Assembly (NCBI GenBank): GCA_964246985.1
Contig: CAXTSE010000005.1
Coordinates: forward strand, 62,001 to 126,000
Direction: 5' to 3'
Source of the DNA: CAXTSE01 sp964246985
GTDB lineage: Bacteria; Actinomycetota; Actinomycetes; Actinomycetales; Microbacteriaceae
DNA length: 64,000 bases
Below are positions 1 through 8,526 of the stretch, piece by piece; within the stretch, counting starts at the first letter, position 1; every line of letters starts with the position of its first letter. The translations under genes and the position numbers were made by a program. A model generated the notes under the pieces. It saw only the letters and a program-made list of their open reading frames with translations. It was not told the DNA's origin and ran no database searches.

Positions 1-335
1 CGTTCCTGTTCACACCGCTCTTCACAACCGGTCTGGGAGCCCTGCCGCCGCGCCTCTACTCGCACGGCAGCGCGACTGTCGCAACGATCCAGCAGGTGGC
101 TGGAGCGGCCGGTACGGCGATGTTCGTCGCGTTCTTCGCGATCGGCATGGCGGCGTCGGGAGCGACGGGGGCGGCGGAGGATGCATCGCCGGCGCAGATC
201 GCCGACGGAATCCACCTGGCCTTCGTCGCCGGGGCCGTGGTCTCGTTCGTGCCGGTCGTGCTGTCGTTCTTCGTGCGTCGGCCCGAGCAGCCGGAGGCGG
301 CCGAGGGTGAGACCGCCTGGGCCGGCGGGCACTGA
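1..335 (+). CDS. MFS transporter, DHA2 (EmrB/QacA) type, C-terminal fragment
   Basis: This is the 3' end of a gene that begins before the window, read in the frame starting at base 3. The visible ~110 residues hold two hydrophobic stretches and a short charged, Glu-rich cytoplasmic tail. The segment SHGSATVATIQQVAGAAGTA matches the loop and helix found near the end of 14-helix DHA2 drug/proton antiporters, in which the QQVAGA motif is typical. By family it would be a proton-driven exporter in the cytoplasmic membrane. The substrate cannot be inferred. The gene converges on fadB. Confidence 0.8.
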   Translation, partial: FLFTPLFTTGLGALPPRLYSHGSATVATIQQVAGAAGTAMFVAFFAIGMAASGATGAAEDASPAQIADGIHLAFVAGAVVSFVPVVLSFFVRRPEQPEAAEGETAWAGGH

Positions 336-356
336 CCCGCTTCGCCCTCACGCAGG

Positions 357-389
357 AAGGCCCGGCACCCGTCATCGGGGCCGGGCCTT
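357..389. terminator. bidirectional hairpin between converging genes
   Basis: A perfect 10-bp inverted repeat (AAGGCCCGGC at 357-366 and GCCGGGCCTT at 380-389) encloses a 13-base loop. It sits between the stop codons of the MFS gene and fadB and could serve both strands. There is no long T tract, as is common for GC-rich actinobacterial terminators. Confidence 0.6.
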
Positions 390-404
390 CGTGCGTCGCA
401 GCGC

Positions 405-2540
405 CTAGAGGACGCCGCGGATCACCGGGTGGTGGAACGTGTCGCCAAACACGCGCTCGGAGGCTCCCACGCGATCGAGGTACGGCGTCACGCCGCCCAT
501 CTGGAACGGGTAGCCCGCCCCCAGGATCATGCACAGGTCGATGTCCTCGGGGGCCGCGACGACGCCGCCCTCGAGCATCCGGTGGATCTCGTCGGCGAGA
601 CCGTCCTCGAACCGCGTCCGCAGCTGCTCAGCCGTCAGCGGCGTCGCGCCCTTCGGCACGTGCTTCTTGACGATGGCGAGCGCCTTCGGGTCGTAGCCCT
701 TCGTCTTGCCCTTGCCGTCCTTCTCGAAGATCTGACCGTGCTCGGCCAGCTCGTGCAGGGCCGCGCTCGGGAAGAACCGCTCGGGGAACGCGCTGTAGTG
801 GGTATCGAGCACATGCGCGCCGACCTTGAGGCCGACCAGCTCGAGCAGGACGAACGGGTCCATCGGGAGGCCGAACGGACGGATGGCCTCCACCACCGTG
901 TCGAACGACGTGCCCTGCTCCACCGCGTGCATGGCCTCGCCCAGCACCTTGGCCAGGACGCGGTTGACGACGAATCCGGGCGTGTCGGTGGTGATGACGG
1001 CGTTCTTGCGCAGGGCGGCGGCCGTCACCATCGCCGTGCTCAGGGCGACCTCCGTGGTCTGCGGCGTCTTCACGACCTCGATCAGCGGCATGACCGCGAC
1101 CGGGTTGAAGAAGTGGAAGCCGACCAGCCGCTCGGGATGCGCCAGCTTCGCGCCGATCTGCTCGACCGACAGCGACGAAGTGTTGGTGGCCAGGATGGCG
1201 TCGTCGGCGATGTACTGCTCGACGTCGGCGAACACGTCCTGCTTGACGCCGAGCTCCTCGAACACCGCCTCGATGACCCAGTCGCAGTCGGCGAAGTCGG
1301 CCTTGTCGGTGGTGCCGTGCACCAGGGCCTTGAGGCGGTTCGCCTCGTCGGAGTCGATGCGCCCCTTCTCGAGCAGGGTGTCGATCTCGCCGCGGATGTA
1401 GTCCAGACCCTTGTCGACACGGGCCTGGTCAAGGTCGGTGATGAGCACAGGCACCTGGAGGCGGCGCACGAACAGCAGCGCGAACTGCGAGGCCATGAGA
1501 CCCGCGCCGATGACACCGACCTTGTTGACCTTGCGGGCGAGCGCCTTGTCGGGAGCGCCGGCAGGCTTCTTGGCGCGCTTCTGGACGAGGTTGAACGCGT
1601 AGATCGAGGCACGGAACTGGTCGCCCGAGATGAGGTCGGCGAGTGCCTCGTCCTCGGCCGCGAATCCGGTCTTCCTGTCGGTGTTCTTCGCGGCCTTCAG
1701 CAGGGCGAGGGCGCGATAGGGCGACTCGGCGACGCGGCCGATGCGGCTGGCGAGCGTCTTCTCGGCGACGCCGATCGCGATGTCCCACTTGACCGCCCGC
1801 TCGAGCTTTCCGGGCTCGTTCTTGCGCTTGACCTTGATGGCGCCGGACAAGACGCCGTCCATCCACTTGAGCGAGTCCTCGAGGAAGTTCGCGGGGCCGA
1901 ACATCGCGTCGGCGATGCCGAGCTCGAATGCCTGGGGTCCCTTCAGCATCCGGTTCTGCTTGAGCGGGTTCGAGATGACGACCTCGAGCGCGTTCTCGAT
2001 GCCGATCAGGTTCGGCAGCAGCCAGGCGCCTCCCCAGCCGGGGATGATGCCGAGGAACACCTCGGGCAGCGCGAGCCCCGCGATCGACGAGTCGATCGTG
2101 CGGTAGGTGGCGTTCAGGCCGATCTCGGTGCCTCCGCCGAGCGCCAGACCGTTGATAAAGACGAACGACGGGACGCCGAGCTCGCTCAGCTTTCCGAGCG
2201 TCGCGTGGCCGAGCTGCGCCATCTGCAGTCCCGTCTCGCGATCGGGGATCTCGCCCACCTTCGAGAGGTCGGCGCCGGCCGCGAGGATGAACGGCTTGCC
2301 CGTGAGGGCGACTCCGGCGATCTCCTTGCGCGCTGCGCGTGCCGTGAGCTCGTCGAGGACGCCGGAGAGCTCGAGCAGCGTGGCCGGCCCGAGCGTCGAC
2401 GGGCGCGTGTGGTCGCGCCCGTTGTCGAGGGTGATGAGGGCCACCTTCGCCCCGCTGGCGAGAGTGAGGTCGCGCACGAAGGAGTGCGTGACGACCTCGT
2501 CGGGGTCGAGGGCGACGAGCCTGCTGAAGTCCTGTGCCAT
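405..2540 (-). CDS. fadB: fatty acid oxidation multifunctional protein: enoyl-CoA hydratase / 3-hydroxyacyl-CoA dehydrogenase
   Basis: The 711-residue protein carries two catalytic modules of beta-oxidation. The N-terminal ~320 residues are a crotonase fold with oxyanion-hole segments AGADLS (about 88) and NGLALGGGTE (about 135). A Rossmann domain starts near residue 342 (VGVIGAG), followed by the hydroxyacyl-CoA dehydrogenase signature GFHFFNPVAVMPLIEVV. It should hydrate trans-2-enoyl-CoA and oxidise the 3-hydroxyacyl-CoA with NAD+ in the cytosol. The ATG at 2540 is chosen because it lies 2 bp after the thiolase stop; the frame stays open upstream only inside the thiolase gene. With fadA it forms a two-gene operon encoding the alpha and beta subunits of a fatty-acid oxidation complex. 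Confidence 0.95.
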   Translation of the reverse strand: MAQDFSRLVALDPDEVVTHSFVRDLTLASGAKVALITLDNGRDHTRPSTLGPATLLELSGVLDELTARAARKEIAGVALTGKPFILAAGADLSKVGEIPDRETGLQMAQLGHATLGKLSELGVPSFVFINGLALGGGTEIGLNATYRTIDSSIAGLALPEVFLGIIPGWGGAWLLPNLIGIENALEVVISNPLKQNRMLKGPQAFELGIADAMFGPANFLEDSLKWMDGVLSGAIKVKRKNEPGKLERAVKWDIAIGVAEKTLASRIGRVAESPYRALALLKAAKNTDRKTGFAAEDEALADLISGDQFRASIYAFNLVQKRAKKPAGAPDKALARKVNKVGVIGAGLMASQFALLFVRRLQVPVLITDLDQARVDKGLDYIRGEIDTLLEKGRIDSDEANRLKALVHGTTDKADFADCDWVIEAVFEELGVKQDVFADVEQYIADDAILATNTSSLSVEQIGAKLAHPERLVGFHFFNPVAVMPLIEVVKTPQTTEVALSTAMVTAAALRKNAVITTDTPGFVVNRVLAKVLGEAMHAVEQGTSFDTVVEAIRPFGLPMDPFVLLELVGLKVGAHVLDTHYSAFPERFFPSAALHELAEHGQIFEKDGKGKTKGYDPKALAIVKKHVPKGATPLTAEQLRTRFEDGLADEIHRMLEGGVVAAPEDIDLCMILGAGYPFQMGGVTPYLDRVGASERVFGDTFHHPVIRGVL

Positions 2541-2542
2541 GG

Positions 2543-3739
2543 TCACTTGCGCCCCTTGTAGTTCGGGTTCTCCCAGATGACGGTTCCGCCCTGGCCGAGG
2601 CCGACGCACATGGCGGTGATGCCGTAGCGCACGTCGGGCTGCTCGGCGAACTGCGCCGCCAGCTGGGTCATCAGACGCACGCCGGATCCGGCGAGCGGGT
2701 GGCCGATCGCGATCGCGCCTCCCCACGGGTTGACCCGCGGGTCCTCATCGTCGATGCCGAAGTGGTCGAGGAACGACAGCACCTGCACCGCGAAGGCCTC
2801 GTTGAGCTCGAAGGCCCCGATGTCGCCGATGGTCAGGCCGGCGCGTGTGAGCGCCTTCTCAGTGCTCGGGATCGGGCCGATGCCCATCACCTCGGGGGCG
2901 ACCCCGGCATAGCCGAAGCTGACCATCTTCATCTTGACGCTGAGACCGAGCTCCTTGGCCGCATCCGCGCTGGCCAGCAGCGAGACCGTCGCGCCGTCGG
3001 TGAGCGGGGAGGCGTTGCCCGCCGTCACGCGGCCGTGGGGCCGGAACGGGGTCTTCAGGGTCGCGAGACCCTCCATCGTGGTCTGGGGGCGCATGCCCTC
3101 GTCCTCGGTGGCCAGCCCCCACCCGCTCTCGCTCTTGATCGCGACGGGCACCAGGTCGGGCTGGATCTTGCCCGCGGCGTAGGCCGCCGCGACCTTCTGC
3201 TGGCTGCGCATCCCGAACCGGTCGGAGCGCTCCTTGGTGAGATGCGGGAACCGGTCGTGCAGGCGCTCCGCTGTGCTGCCCATGTTCAGGGCGTCGGGGC
3301 TGACCAGCTTCTCCGACAGGAAGCGGGGGTTGGGGTCGGCGTCGGCGCCCATCGGGTGGCGGCCCATGTGCTCCACACCGCCGGCGATGCCGACGTCGTA
3401 GGCGCCGAAGCCGATGGCGCCGGCGATCGTGGTGACGCTCGTCATCGCGCCCGCGCACATGCGGTCGATGGCGTAGCCGGGGACGCTGAGGGGCAGACCG
3501 GCGAGGATCGCGGCGGTGCGCCCCAGCGTCAGTCCCTGATCGCCGGTCTGGGTGGTGGCCGCGATGGCCACGTCGTCGACGCGGTCCTTCGAGAGGCTGG
3601 GGTTGCGCTCGAGGAGCCCGATCATGGCCTTGACGATGAGGTCGTCGGCTCGGGTGTTCCAGTACTGGCCCTTCTCGCCCGCCCGGCCGAACGGGGTGCG
3701 GACCCCGTCGACGAAGACGACTTCGGAACGCTCGACCAT
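2543..3739 (-). CDS. fadA: acetyl-CoA C-acyltransferase (3-ketoacyl-CoA thiolase)
   Basis: This 398-residue thiolase cleaves 3-ketoacyl-CoA with CoA to acetyl-CoA and a shortened acyl-CoA. The acylated nucleophile is the Cys in DRMCAGAM (about residue 95). The catalytic His lies in AIGHPLAGSG (about 346), and the second, proton-shuttling Cys in CVGLGQGG (about 378). It starts at an ATG and is the promoter-proximal gene of the fadA-fadB operon, with a 2-bp gap to fadB. The length is normal for the family. The pairing with a trifunctional-type FadB favours a degradative rather than a biosynthetic thiolase. Confidence 0.95.
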   Translation of the reverse strand: MVERSEVVFVDGVRTPFGRAGEKGQYWNTRADDLIVKAMIGLLERNPSLSKDRVDDVAIAATTQTGDQGLTLGRTAAILAGLPLSVPGYAIDRMCAGAMTSVTTIAGAIGFGAYDVGIAGGVEHMGRHPMGADADPNPRFLSEKLVSPDALNMGSTAERLHDRFPHLTKERSDRFGMRSQQKVAAAYAAGKIQPDLVPVAIKSESGWGLATEDEGMRPQTTMEGLATLKTPFRPHGRVTAGNASPLTDGATVSLLASADAAKELGLSVKMKMVSFGYAGVAPEVMGIGPIPSTEKALTRAGLTIGDIGAFELNEAFAVQVLSFLDHFGIDDEDPRVNPWGGAIAIGHPLAGSGVRLMTQLAAQFAEQPDVRYGITAMCVGLGQGGTVIWENPNYKGRK

Positions 3740-3840
3740 GCTGACTCCTTTGTTCGCCGGCTGCGTCGACCGACGCCGCGCCGTAAGACGGTTCCGATCC
3801 TAGGGAGGCCGCCTGAGCGCTTCGAATCGGCTGTCGGTTC

Positions 3841-5172
3841 CTACGAATCCGGGTCGGAGGGCTCCGCGGGCGATTGGCGAGGCTCTACAAAGGCCTGGGC
3901 GATCACCTGTGCGGTTGCGTCAATCTGCCAGGGTCGCGCTCCGAGCGCCGCGAGGGCCTCGCCGACCGATTCGGCGGTGATCTCGTCGGGCGGAGACCAG
4001 GACACACGCCGCAGGTAGTCGGGGGTGAGCAGGTTCTCGAGGGGGATGGCGAGGTTCTCGGACACCTCCGTCACGGCGACTCGCGCCGACTTGAACCGGG
4101 CATCGGCCTCGGGATTCTTGTCGACCCACACGCGGGGTGGGGGCAGGGTGTCGCTCGGAGGTCGCAGGAGCGGCAGGTCGGCGGTCGTCATGCCGCGCTG
4201 CACCGCATCGAACCAGCGGTCGATCTGCGAGCGGCTGGCCCGGCCGGTGAACTCGCGGAGGTTGGCGAGGTCGCGCTTGGTGGCGGGCAGAGAGCGAGCG
4301 GCCGCCACCAGGGAGGCGTCGGGGACGAGCCTGCCCGGCGCGGTGTCGATCTCACGGGCGTAGGTGTCGCGCTCGGTCCACAGCTCGCGGGCGACGGCGA
4401 GGTTGCGGGCCTGTCGGAGCGCAGCCAGGCCGGAGAGCCGCCGCCAGGGCTCGACCCGCACGGGCGCCTGGTGGGCGAGCACCGCGTCGAACTCCTGCCG
4501 TGCGATCTCGCCCTTGCCCGCTTCGTCGAGCAGCGAGCCGAGCTTCTCGCGAAGATCGGGCAGCAGCTCGACGTCGAGGGCGGCGTACACCAGCCATGCC
4601 TGGGGCAGCGGCCGGGTCGACCAGTCCGCGGCCGAGTGCTCCTTGGCGAGGTGGATGCCGAGCAGCTCCTCGACGACCGCGCCGAGGCCGACGCGGGGGA
4701 GACCCGCGATGCGCGCCCCGAGCTCGGTGTCGAACACCCGCGACGGGTCGAGCCCGATCTCGCGGAGGCATGCCAGGTCCTGGCTGGCGGCGTGCAGGAT
4801 CCACTCCTCGTCGGCCATGACCTCCGCCAGCGCGGTGAAGCTGCCGATCGCGGGCGGGTCGAAAAGGAACGTGCCCGCGCCGCGCCGGAAGACCTGCACC
4901 AGGTAGGCGCGCTGGGAGTAGCGGAACCCGGATGCGCGCTCAGCGTCGACGGCGAACGGCCCGGTGCCGGCGCGCAGCGCCTCCACCGCGGCGAGGTACC
5001 CGGCCCGGCTGTCGATCACGTCGATGGTCGGATGCGTCGCCTCCTCGGTGGGCTCGCCGGGCTCGCTTGCGGCAGACACCACGTCCGGTGCCGGCTCTGC
5101 GGCCGGGTCGGGACGCCGTGCCTGCGTCGGCGGGATCACCGGCTCGAGGAACGGGTTGTCGGCGTCAGTCAC
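3841..5172 (-). CDS. rnd: ribonuclease D family 3'-5' exonuclease with HRDC domain
   Basis: The 443-residue protein has a DEDDy exonuclease domain: Asp and Glu in FAVDAERA (about 74), Asp in HAASQDLACL (about 131), and Tyr and Asp in YAALDVELL (about 195). It is followed by an HRDC-type helical domain (about 220-300) and a further C-terminal helical region. RNase D enzymes trim the 3' ends of tRNA and other structured RNAs. The start is the GTG at 5172, overlapping the DUF3000 stop by 8 bp. The first ~45 residues are Pro/Glu-rich and probably disordered. The same pair, RNase D beside a DUF3000 protein, occurs in mycobacteria. Confidence 0.9.
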   Translation of the reverse strand: MTDADNPFLEPVIPPTQARRPDPAAEPAPDVVSAASEPGEPTEEATHPTIDVIDSRAGYLAAVEALRAGTGPFAVDAERASGFRYSQRAYLVQVFRRGAGTFLFDPPAIGSFTALAEVMADEEWILHAASQDLACLREIGLDPSRVFDTELGARIAGLPRVGLGAVVEELLGIHLAKEHSAADWSTRPLPQAWLVYAALDVELLPDLREKLGSLLDEAGKGEIARQEFDAVLAHQAPVRVEPWRRLSGLAALRQARNLAVARELWTERDTYAREIDTAPGRLVPDASLVAAARSLPATKRDLANLREFTGRASRSQIDRWFDAVQRGMTTADLPLLRPPSDTLPPPRVWVDKNPEADARFKSARVAVTEVSENLAIPLENLLTPDYLRRVSWSPPDEITAESVGEALAALGARPWQIDATAQVIAQAFVEPRQSPAEPSDPDS

Positions 5173-5761
5173 GCGCCACCCGATGGCCGGGGAGCAGCCC
5201 CACGACGTCGGACGTCGGGGGCAGACCAGCGAGCAGGCAGAGCAGCTCGCTCCAGCCCTCGACCGACGCGGCGATCGAGCTCGCGCCGGGTGACCACGAT
5301 GCGCGCACCTCGAGCTGCGCGCCGTCGCCCTGGTCGGCGAGTTCGCCGAAGCCCGTCGACAGCACCTTGGTCGCCGTGCCGGATGCCGCCGTGTAGTGGG
5401 CGTCACGCGCGTCGAGGGCGTCTTCGAGCCAGGACCATGCGACCTCGGCGACGAACGGGTCGAGGCCGATGTCGGTCTCGAGGGGCGCCTGCGCGAAGCA
5501 CACGACGCGGAACGGGCCGCCCCATGCCTCGGGCTCCTCCGGGTCGTAGAGCAGGACGAAACGCCCCGACCCGAGCAGCGAGTCGACGCCGTGCTGCGAG
5601 GGCCGGACATCGCCCGACAGGGCGATGGCGTTCGCGGCGATGCCGGTGGGCGCCGGGATGTCGCTGAGCACGAGCTCGGACCGCGTCACCGCACCGCGGA
5701 TCGCGGCCACAGCCTCGGCGAACACGGCCGGGAGGGCAGCTCCGCTCAGCGTTTCGGACAC
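5165..5761 (-). CDS. DUF3000 domain-containing protein
   Basis: This 198-residue soluble protein is restricted to actinobacteria and belongs to the uncharacterised DUF3000 family. It starts at a GTG and overlaps the downstream RNase D gene by 8 bp, so the two are almost certainly co-transcribed and translationally coupled. The N-terminal half contains a conserved Ile-Pro-Ala-Pro segment (about 34-37). No catalytic motif is apparent. The constant association with RNase D suggests a role in RNA metabolism, but that is inference from context only. Confidence 0.85.
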   Translation of the reverse strand: MSETLSGAALPAVFAEAVAAIRGAVTRSELVLSDIPAPTGIAANAIALSGDVRPSQHGVDSLLGSGRFVLLYDPEEPEAWGGPFRVVCFAQAPLETDIGLDPFVAEVAWSWLEDALDARDAHYTAASGTATKVLSTGFGELADQGDGAQLEVRASWSPGASSIAASVEGWSELLCLLAGLPPTSDVVGLLPGHRVARD

Positions 5762-5864
5762 GCTTGCAGACTAGGGTTTGTTGCGGATCGCCGTCGACTG
5801 CCACGCCGTCTCTGTGGGCGCGGGCGGAGCGGCGGCGCGTGTGCAGACACGGAGGGAACAGCGG

Positions 5865-7028
5865 ATGGCTCGTGGACGCGGCGCGAAGATCGCGACGGCG
5901 ATCGTCGGCGGCATCGGCGGGGCGGCGATCGTCACGGCCGCCGCGTCGGCCGCACTGAGTCTGGTCGTCGCGCGCACCGTCATCATCCCTCCCTCGCGTC
6001 GCACCGACGACGTGCGCATCCTGTCGGTCGACGCCGACGCGGGGCGGATCGTCGTCTCGTCGACGCCGGACTCCCGGCTGCCGGGCGAGTACAGCTTCTT
6101 CTTCAGCGGCGACACCGGCCACGCGCGCGTCAGCGAGATCCTCGAGAGCACGCCGACCACGGTCACGCGCCGGCTGGAGGGCGTGGACCGCGGCGACCTG
6201 AGCGCCGCGGAGCGGGGTCGGTTCAGCGGCTGGTTCCATCTCGACCCGGCCGGGTTCGGCTTCGAGTACACCGATGTCGAGATCGCCACCCCGCTCGGCG
6301 CCGCGCCCGCCTGGCTCGTGCCGGCGTCCGTGCCGACCTCCCGCTGGGTCATCCAGGTGCACGGACGCGCGGTGCGTCGCGGGGAGACACTCCGGGCCAT
6401 CGAGCCCTTCCGGGACGCCGGCTACACGTCGCTGATCGTCTCGTACCGCAACGACGGCGAGGCGCCCGACACCGACGACTTCCGCTACGCGCTCGGGGAC
6501 CGGGAGTGGGTCGATGTCGAGGCGGCGATGCGGTACGCGCTGGCGAACGGCGCCGAGGAGCTCGTGCTCATGGGGTGGTCGATGGGCGGCGCGACCGTCC
6601 TCCAGGCGCTGACGCGATCGCCGTACGGCGATCGGGTGCTCGGGGTCGTGCTCGACTCCCCGGTCGTGGACTGGATCGCCACCCTCGACTTCCAGGGCAG
6701 CATCCGCCACCTTCCGGCACCGGTGCGGTGGGGTGTCGTGCAGCTGTTCCGGGCGCGCTGGGCCGGCGTCCTCACCGGACTCGCCGAGCCTCTCGATCTC
6801 GACCGGATGGACTTCGTGCGCCGGGCCCGCGAGCTGGACGTGCCGATCCTGATCCTGCACAGCGACGACGACGGATTCGTGCCGTCGGATGCGTCACGGG
6901 CGCTCGCTGTCGCCCGCCCCGACATCGTCACGCTCGAGGCGTTCGAGGTCGCGCGTCATACCAAGCTCTGGAACTACGACCGCGCGAAGTGGGATGGCGC
7001 GATACGCCGCTGGCTCGCGACGCTCTAG
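5865..7028 (+). CDS. membrane-anchored or exported alpha/beta hydrolase
   Basis: The 387-residue protein begins with a basic segment and a hydrophobic helix (about 8-38) that would anchor it in, or send it across, the membrane. The C-terminal half is an alpha/beta hydrolase: nucleophile Ser in GWSMGGA (about 239), acid in HSDDDGFVP (about 334) and His in RHTKLWN (about 364). The preceding strand VIQVHGRA provides the oxyanion region. Family members are esterases or peptidase-like enzymes, and the substrate is unknown. The ATG at 5865 is preferred because GGAGGG lies 9 bp upstream; an earlier in-frame ATG at 5778 would add a non-hydrophobic extension. Confidence 0.85.
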   Translation: MARGRGAKIATAIVGGIGGAAIVTAAASAALSLVVARTVIIPPSRRTDDVRILSVDADAGRIVVSSTPDSRLPGEYSFFFSGDTGHARVSEILESTPTTVTRRLEGVDRGDLSAAERGRFSGWFHLDPAGFGFEYTDVEIATPLGAAPAWLVPASVPTSRWVIQVHGRAVRRGETLRAIEPFRDAGYTSLIVSYRNDGEAPDTDDFRYALGDREWVDVEAAMRYALANGAEELVLMGWSMGGATVLQALTRSPYGDRVLGVVLDSPVVDWIATLDFQGSIRHLPAPVRWGVVQLFRARWAGVLTGLAEPLDLDRMDFVRRARELDVPILILHSDDDGFVPSDASRALAVARPDIVTLEAFEVARHTKLWNYDRAKWDGAIRRWLATL

Positions 7029-7038
7029 CGCAGGATTG

Positions 7039-7482
7039 TCAGGCGGACTTCTCGCGCACCTGGCGCTGGATGCGCCCGAGGAGGCCCATCATCCCCCGGA
7101 TGCGCAACGGGCTGACCGCCTCGGTGAGCCCGATCGTGAGCGGGTAGTCGGCGGGGACCGCGAGCACCTCGTCGACGGTGAGTCCGGCCAGACCCTGCGC
7201 CAGGATCGACGCGAAGCCGCGCGTGGTCGGCGACTCGCGCGGAGCCGTCACGAAGATGTGGACGATGCCGTCGGCGTCCACCTCGACGAACAGGAAGACG
7301 GGCGACTGGCACTCGACGACGCGCTCGAGCAGATCGGGGTGATCCGCGTACCGCGCGGGCAGGTCGGGCAGCTCGTTCGAGAAGTCGAGCAGCAGCTGCA
7401 GCCGCTCCCGCGTCTCGAGGGCGAGGAAGTCCTCGCGGATCTCGGCGAGAGCGGCGGGCAGCGCGGGGGAGTCGTCGGTCAC
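7039..7482 (-). CDS. sufE: SufE family Fe-S cluster assembly sulfur acceptor
   Basis: This 147-residue SufE-like protein has the persulfide-carrying Cys in VVECQSPVF (about residue 58). SufE accepts sulfur from the cysteine desulfurase SufS and passes it to the SUF scaffold. It starts at a GTG and lies 9 bp downstream of a rhodanese-type sulfurtransferase on the same strand, a pairing that is common in Microbacteriaceae and supports a role in sulfur transfer. The length is typical of SufE. Confidence 0.93.
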   Translation of the reverse strand: MTDDSPALPAALAEIREDFLALETRERLQLLLDFSNELPDLPARYADHPDLLERVVECQSPVFLFVEVDADGIVHIFVTAPRESPTTRGFASILAQGLAGLTVDEVLAVPADYPLTIGLTEAVSPLRIRGMMGLLGRIQRQVREKSA

Positions 7483-7491
7483 CCGAGAAGC

Positions 7492-8394
7492 CTAGGCTCC
7501 GGGGGCGGTGCCCGGCTCGGCGCCCTTCACGATCGGGACGCGCACGGCGCTGCCCCATTCTGTCCAGGAGCCGTCGTAGTTGCGCACGTCCTGGAGTCCG
7601 AGCAGGTGCGTGAGCACGAACCAGGTGTGGCTCGACCGCTCGCCGATGCGGCAGTACGCGATCACCGAGTCGCCGTCGGTGAGGCCGACCTCGTCGCGGT
7701 AGATCGCGTTGAGCTCGTCGATGCCCTTGAACGAGCCGTCCTCGGCCACCGCCCGCGCCCATGGCACGTTGGCGGCGGTCGGGATGTGGCCGGCGCGCAG
7801 GGCGCCCTCCTCCGGGTAGGCGGGAGCGGTGGTGCGGTCGCCCACGTACTCCTCGGGGGAGCGGACGTCGATGAGCGGGCTCGAGCCGAGCACGGCGAGC
7901 ACGTCGTCCTTATAGGCGCGCACCGTCGAGTCGTCGCGCTCGACGACCGGGTAGTCCACGGTCGTCGCCGCCTCACGGTCGGTCGTGTACGGACGGCCCT
8001 CGGCCTCCCACTTGGCCCGCCCGCCGTCGAGCAGGCGCACGTCCTCGTGGCCGAAGAGCGTGAAGACCCAGAGCGCGTACGCAGCCCACCAGTTGTTCTT
8101 GTCGCCGTAGATGACGACCGTGGTGTCGCGGGAGATGTCCTTCGAGCCCAGGAGCTTCGCGAATCCGGCGCCGTCGACGTAGTCGCGCGTGACCGGGTCG
8201 TTGAGGTCGGTGTGCCAGTCGATCTTGACCGCGCCCTCGATGTGCCCGGTCTCGTAGAGCAGCACGTCCTCATCGGACTCGACGACCACGAGGCCCTCGG
8301 CACCGAGGTTCTCGGCGAGCCACTCGGTGGTGACGAGGCGCTCGGGGTGGGCGAACCCGGTGAAGGCGGGAGACGGGTCGAGTGCGGCGGGCAT
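7492..8394 (-). CDS. thiosulfate/3-mercaptopyruvate sulfurtransferase (tandem rhodanese)
   Basis: The 300-residue protein has two rhodanese domains. The N-terminal one is catalytically inactive. The C-terminal one carries the persulfide Cys in AYCRIGERSS (about residue 248), whose CRxGxR-type loop resembles that of thiosulfate-using enzymes. It transfers sulfane sulfur from thiosulfate or mercaptopyruvate to a thiol acceptor. The ATG at 8394 is preceded by GGAGG at 8399-8403. It is the first gene of an operon with sufE and is transcribed divergently from zapE. Confidence 0.92.
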   Translation of the reverse strand: MPAALDPSPAFTGFAHPERLVTTEWLAENLGAEGLVVVESDEDVLLYETGHIEGAVKIDWHTDLNDPVTRDYVDGAGFAKLLGSKDISRDTTVVIYGDKNNWWAAYALWVFTLFGHEDVRLLDGGRAKWEAEGRPYTTDREAATTVDYPVVERDDSTVRAYKDDVLAVLGSSPLIDVRSPEEYVGDRTTAPAYPEEGALRAGHIPTAANVPWARAVAEDGSFKGIDELNAIYRDEVGLTDGDSVIAYCRIGERSSHTWFVLTHLLGLQDVRNYDGSWTEWGSAVRVPIVKGAEPGTAPGA

Positions 8395-8526
8395 GGTTCC
8401 TCCATCGGTGATGCGGCGGACCGAGCGGTAAACTGAGGTCCTCCCCTCCAGGGTAGGCAGTCGACCACGGGCCCGCAGATGTGCCGTAAGACTTCGACGC
8501 ACAACCGATCGCGCGTAAGGCCCGTC

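Noticed and set aside
7025..7762. Overlapping minus-strand frame across sufE and the sulfurtransferase
   Set aside because: It is out of frame with both conserved proteins and Arg/Gly-rich; a shadow frame.
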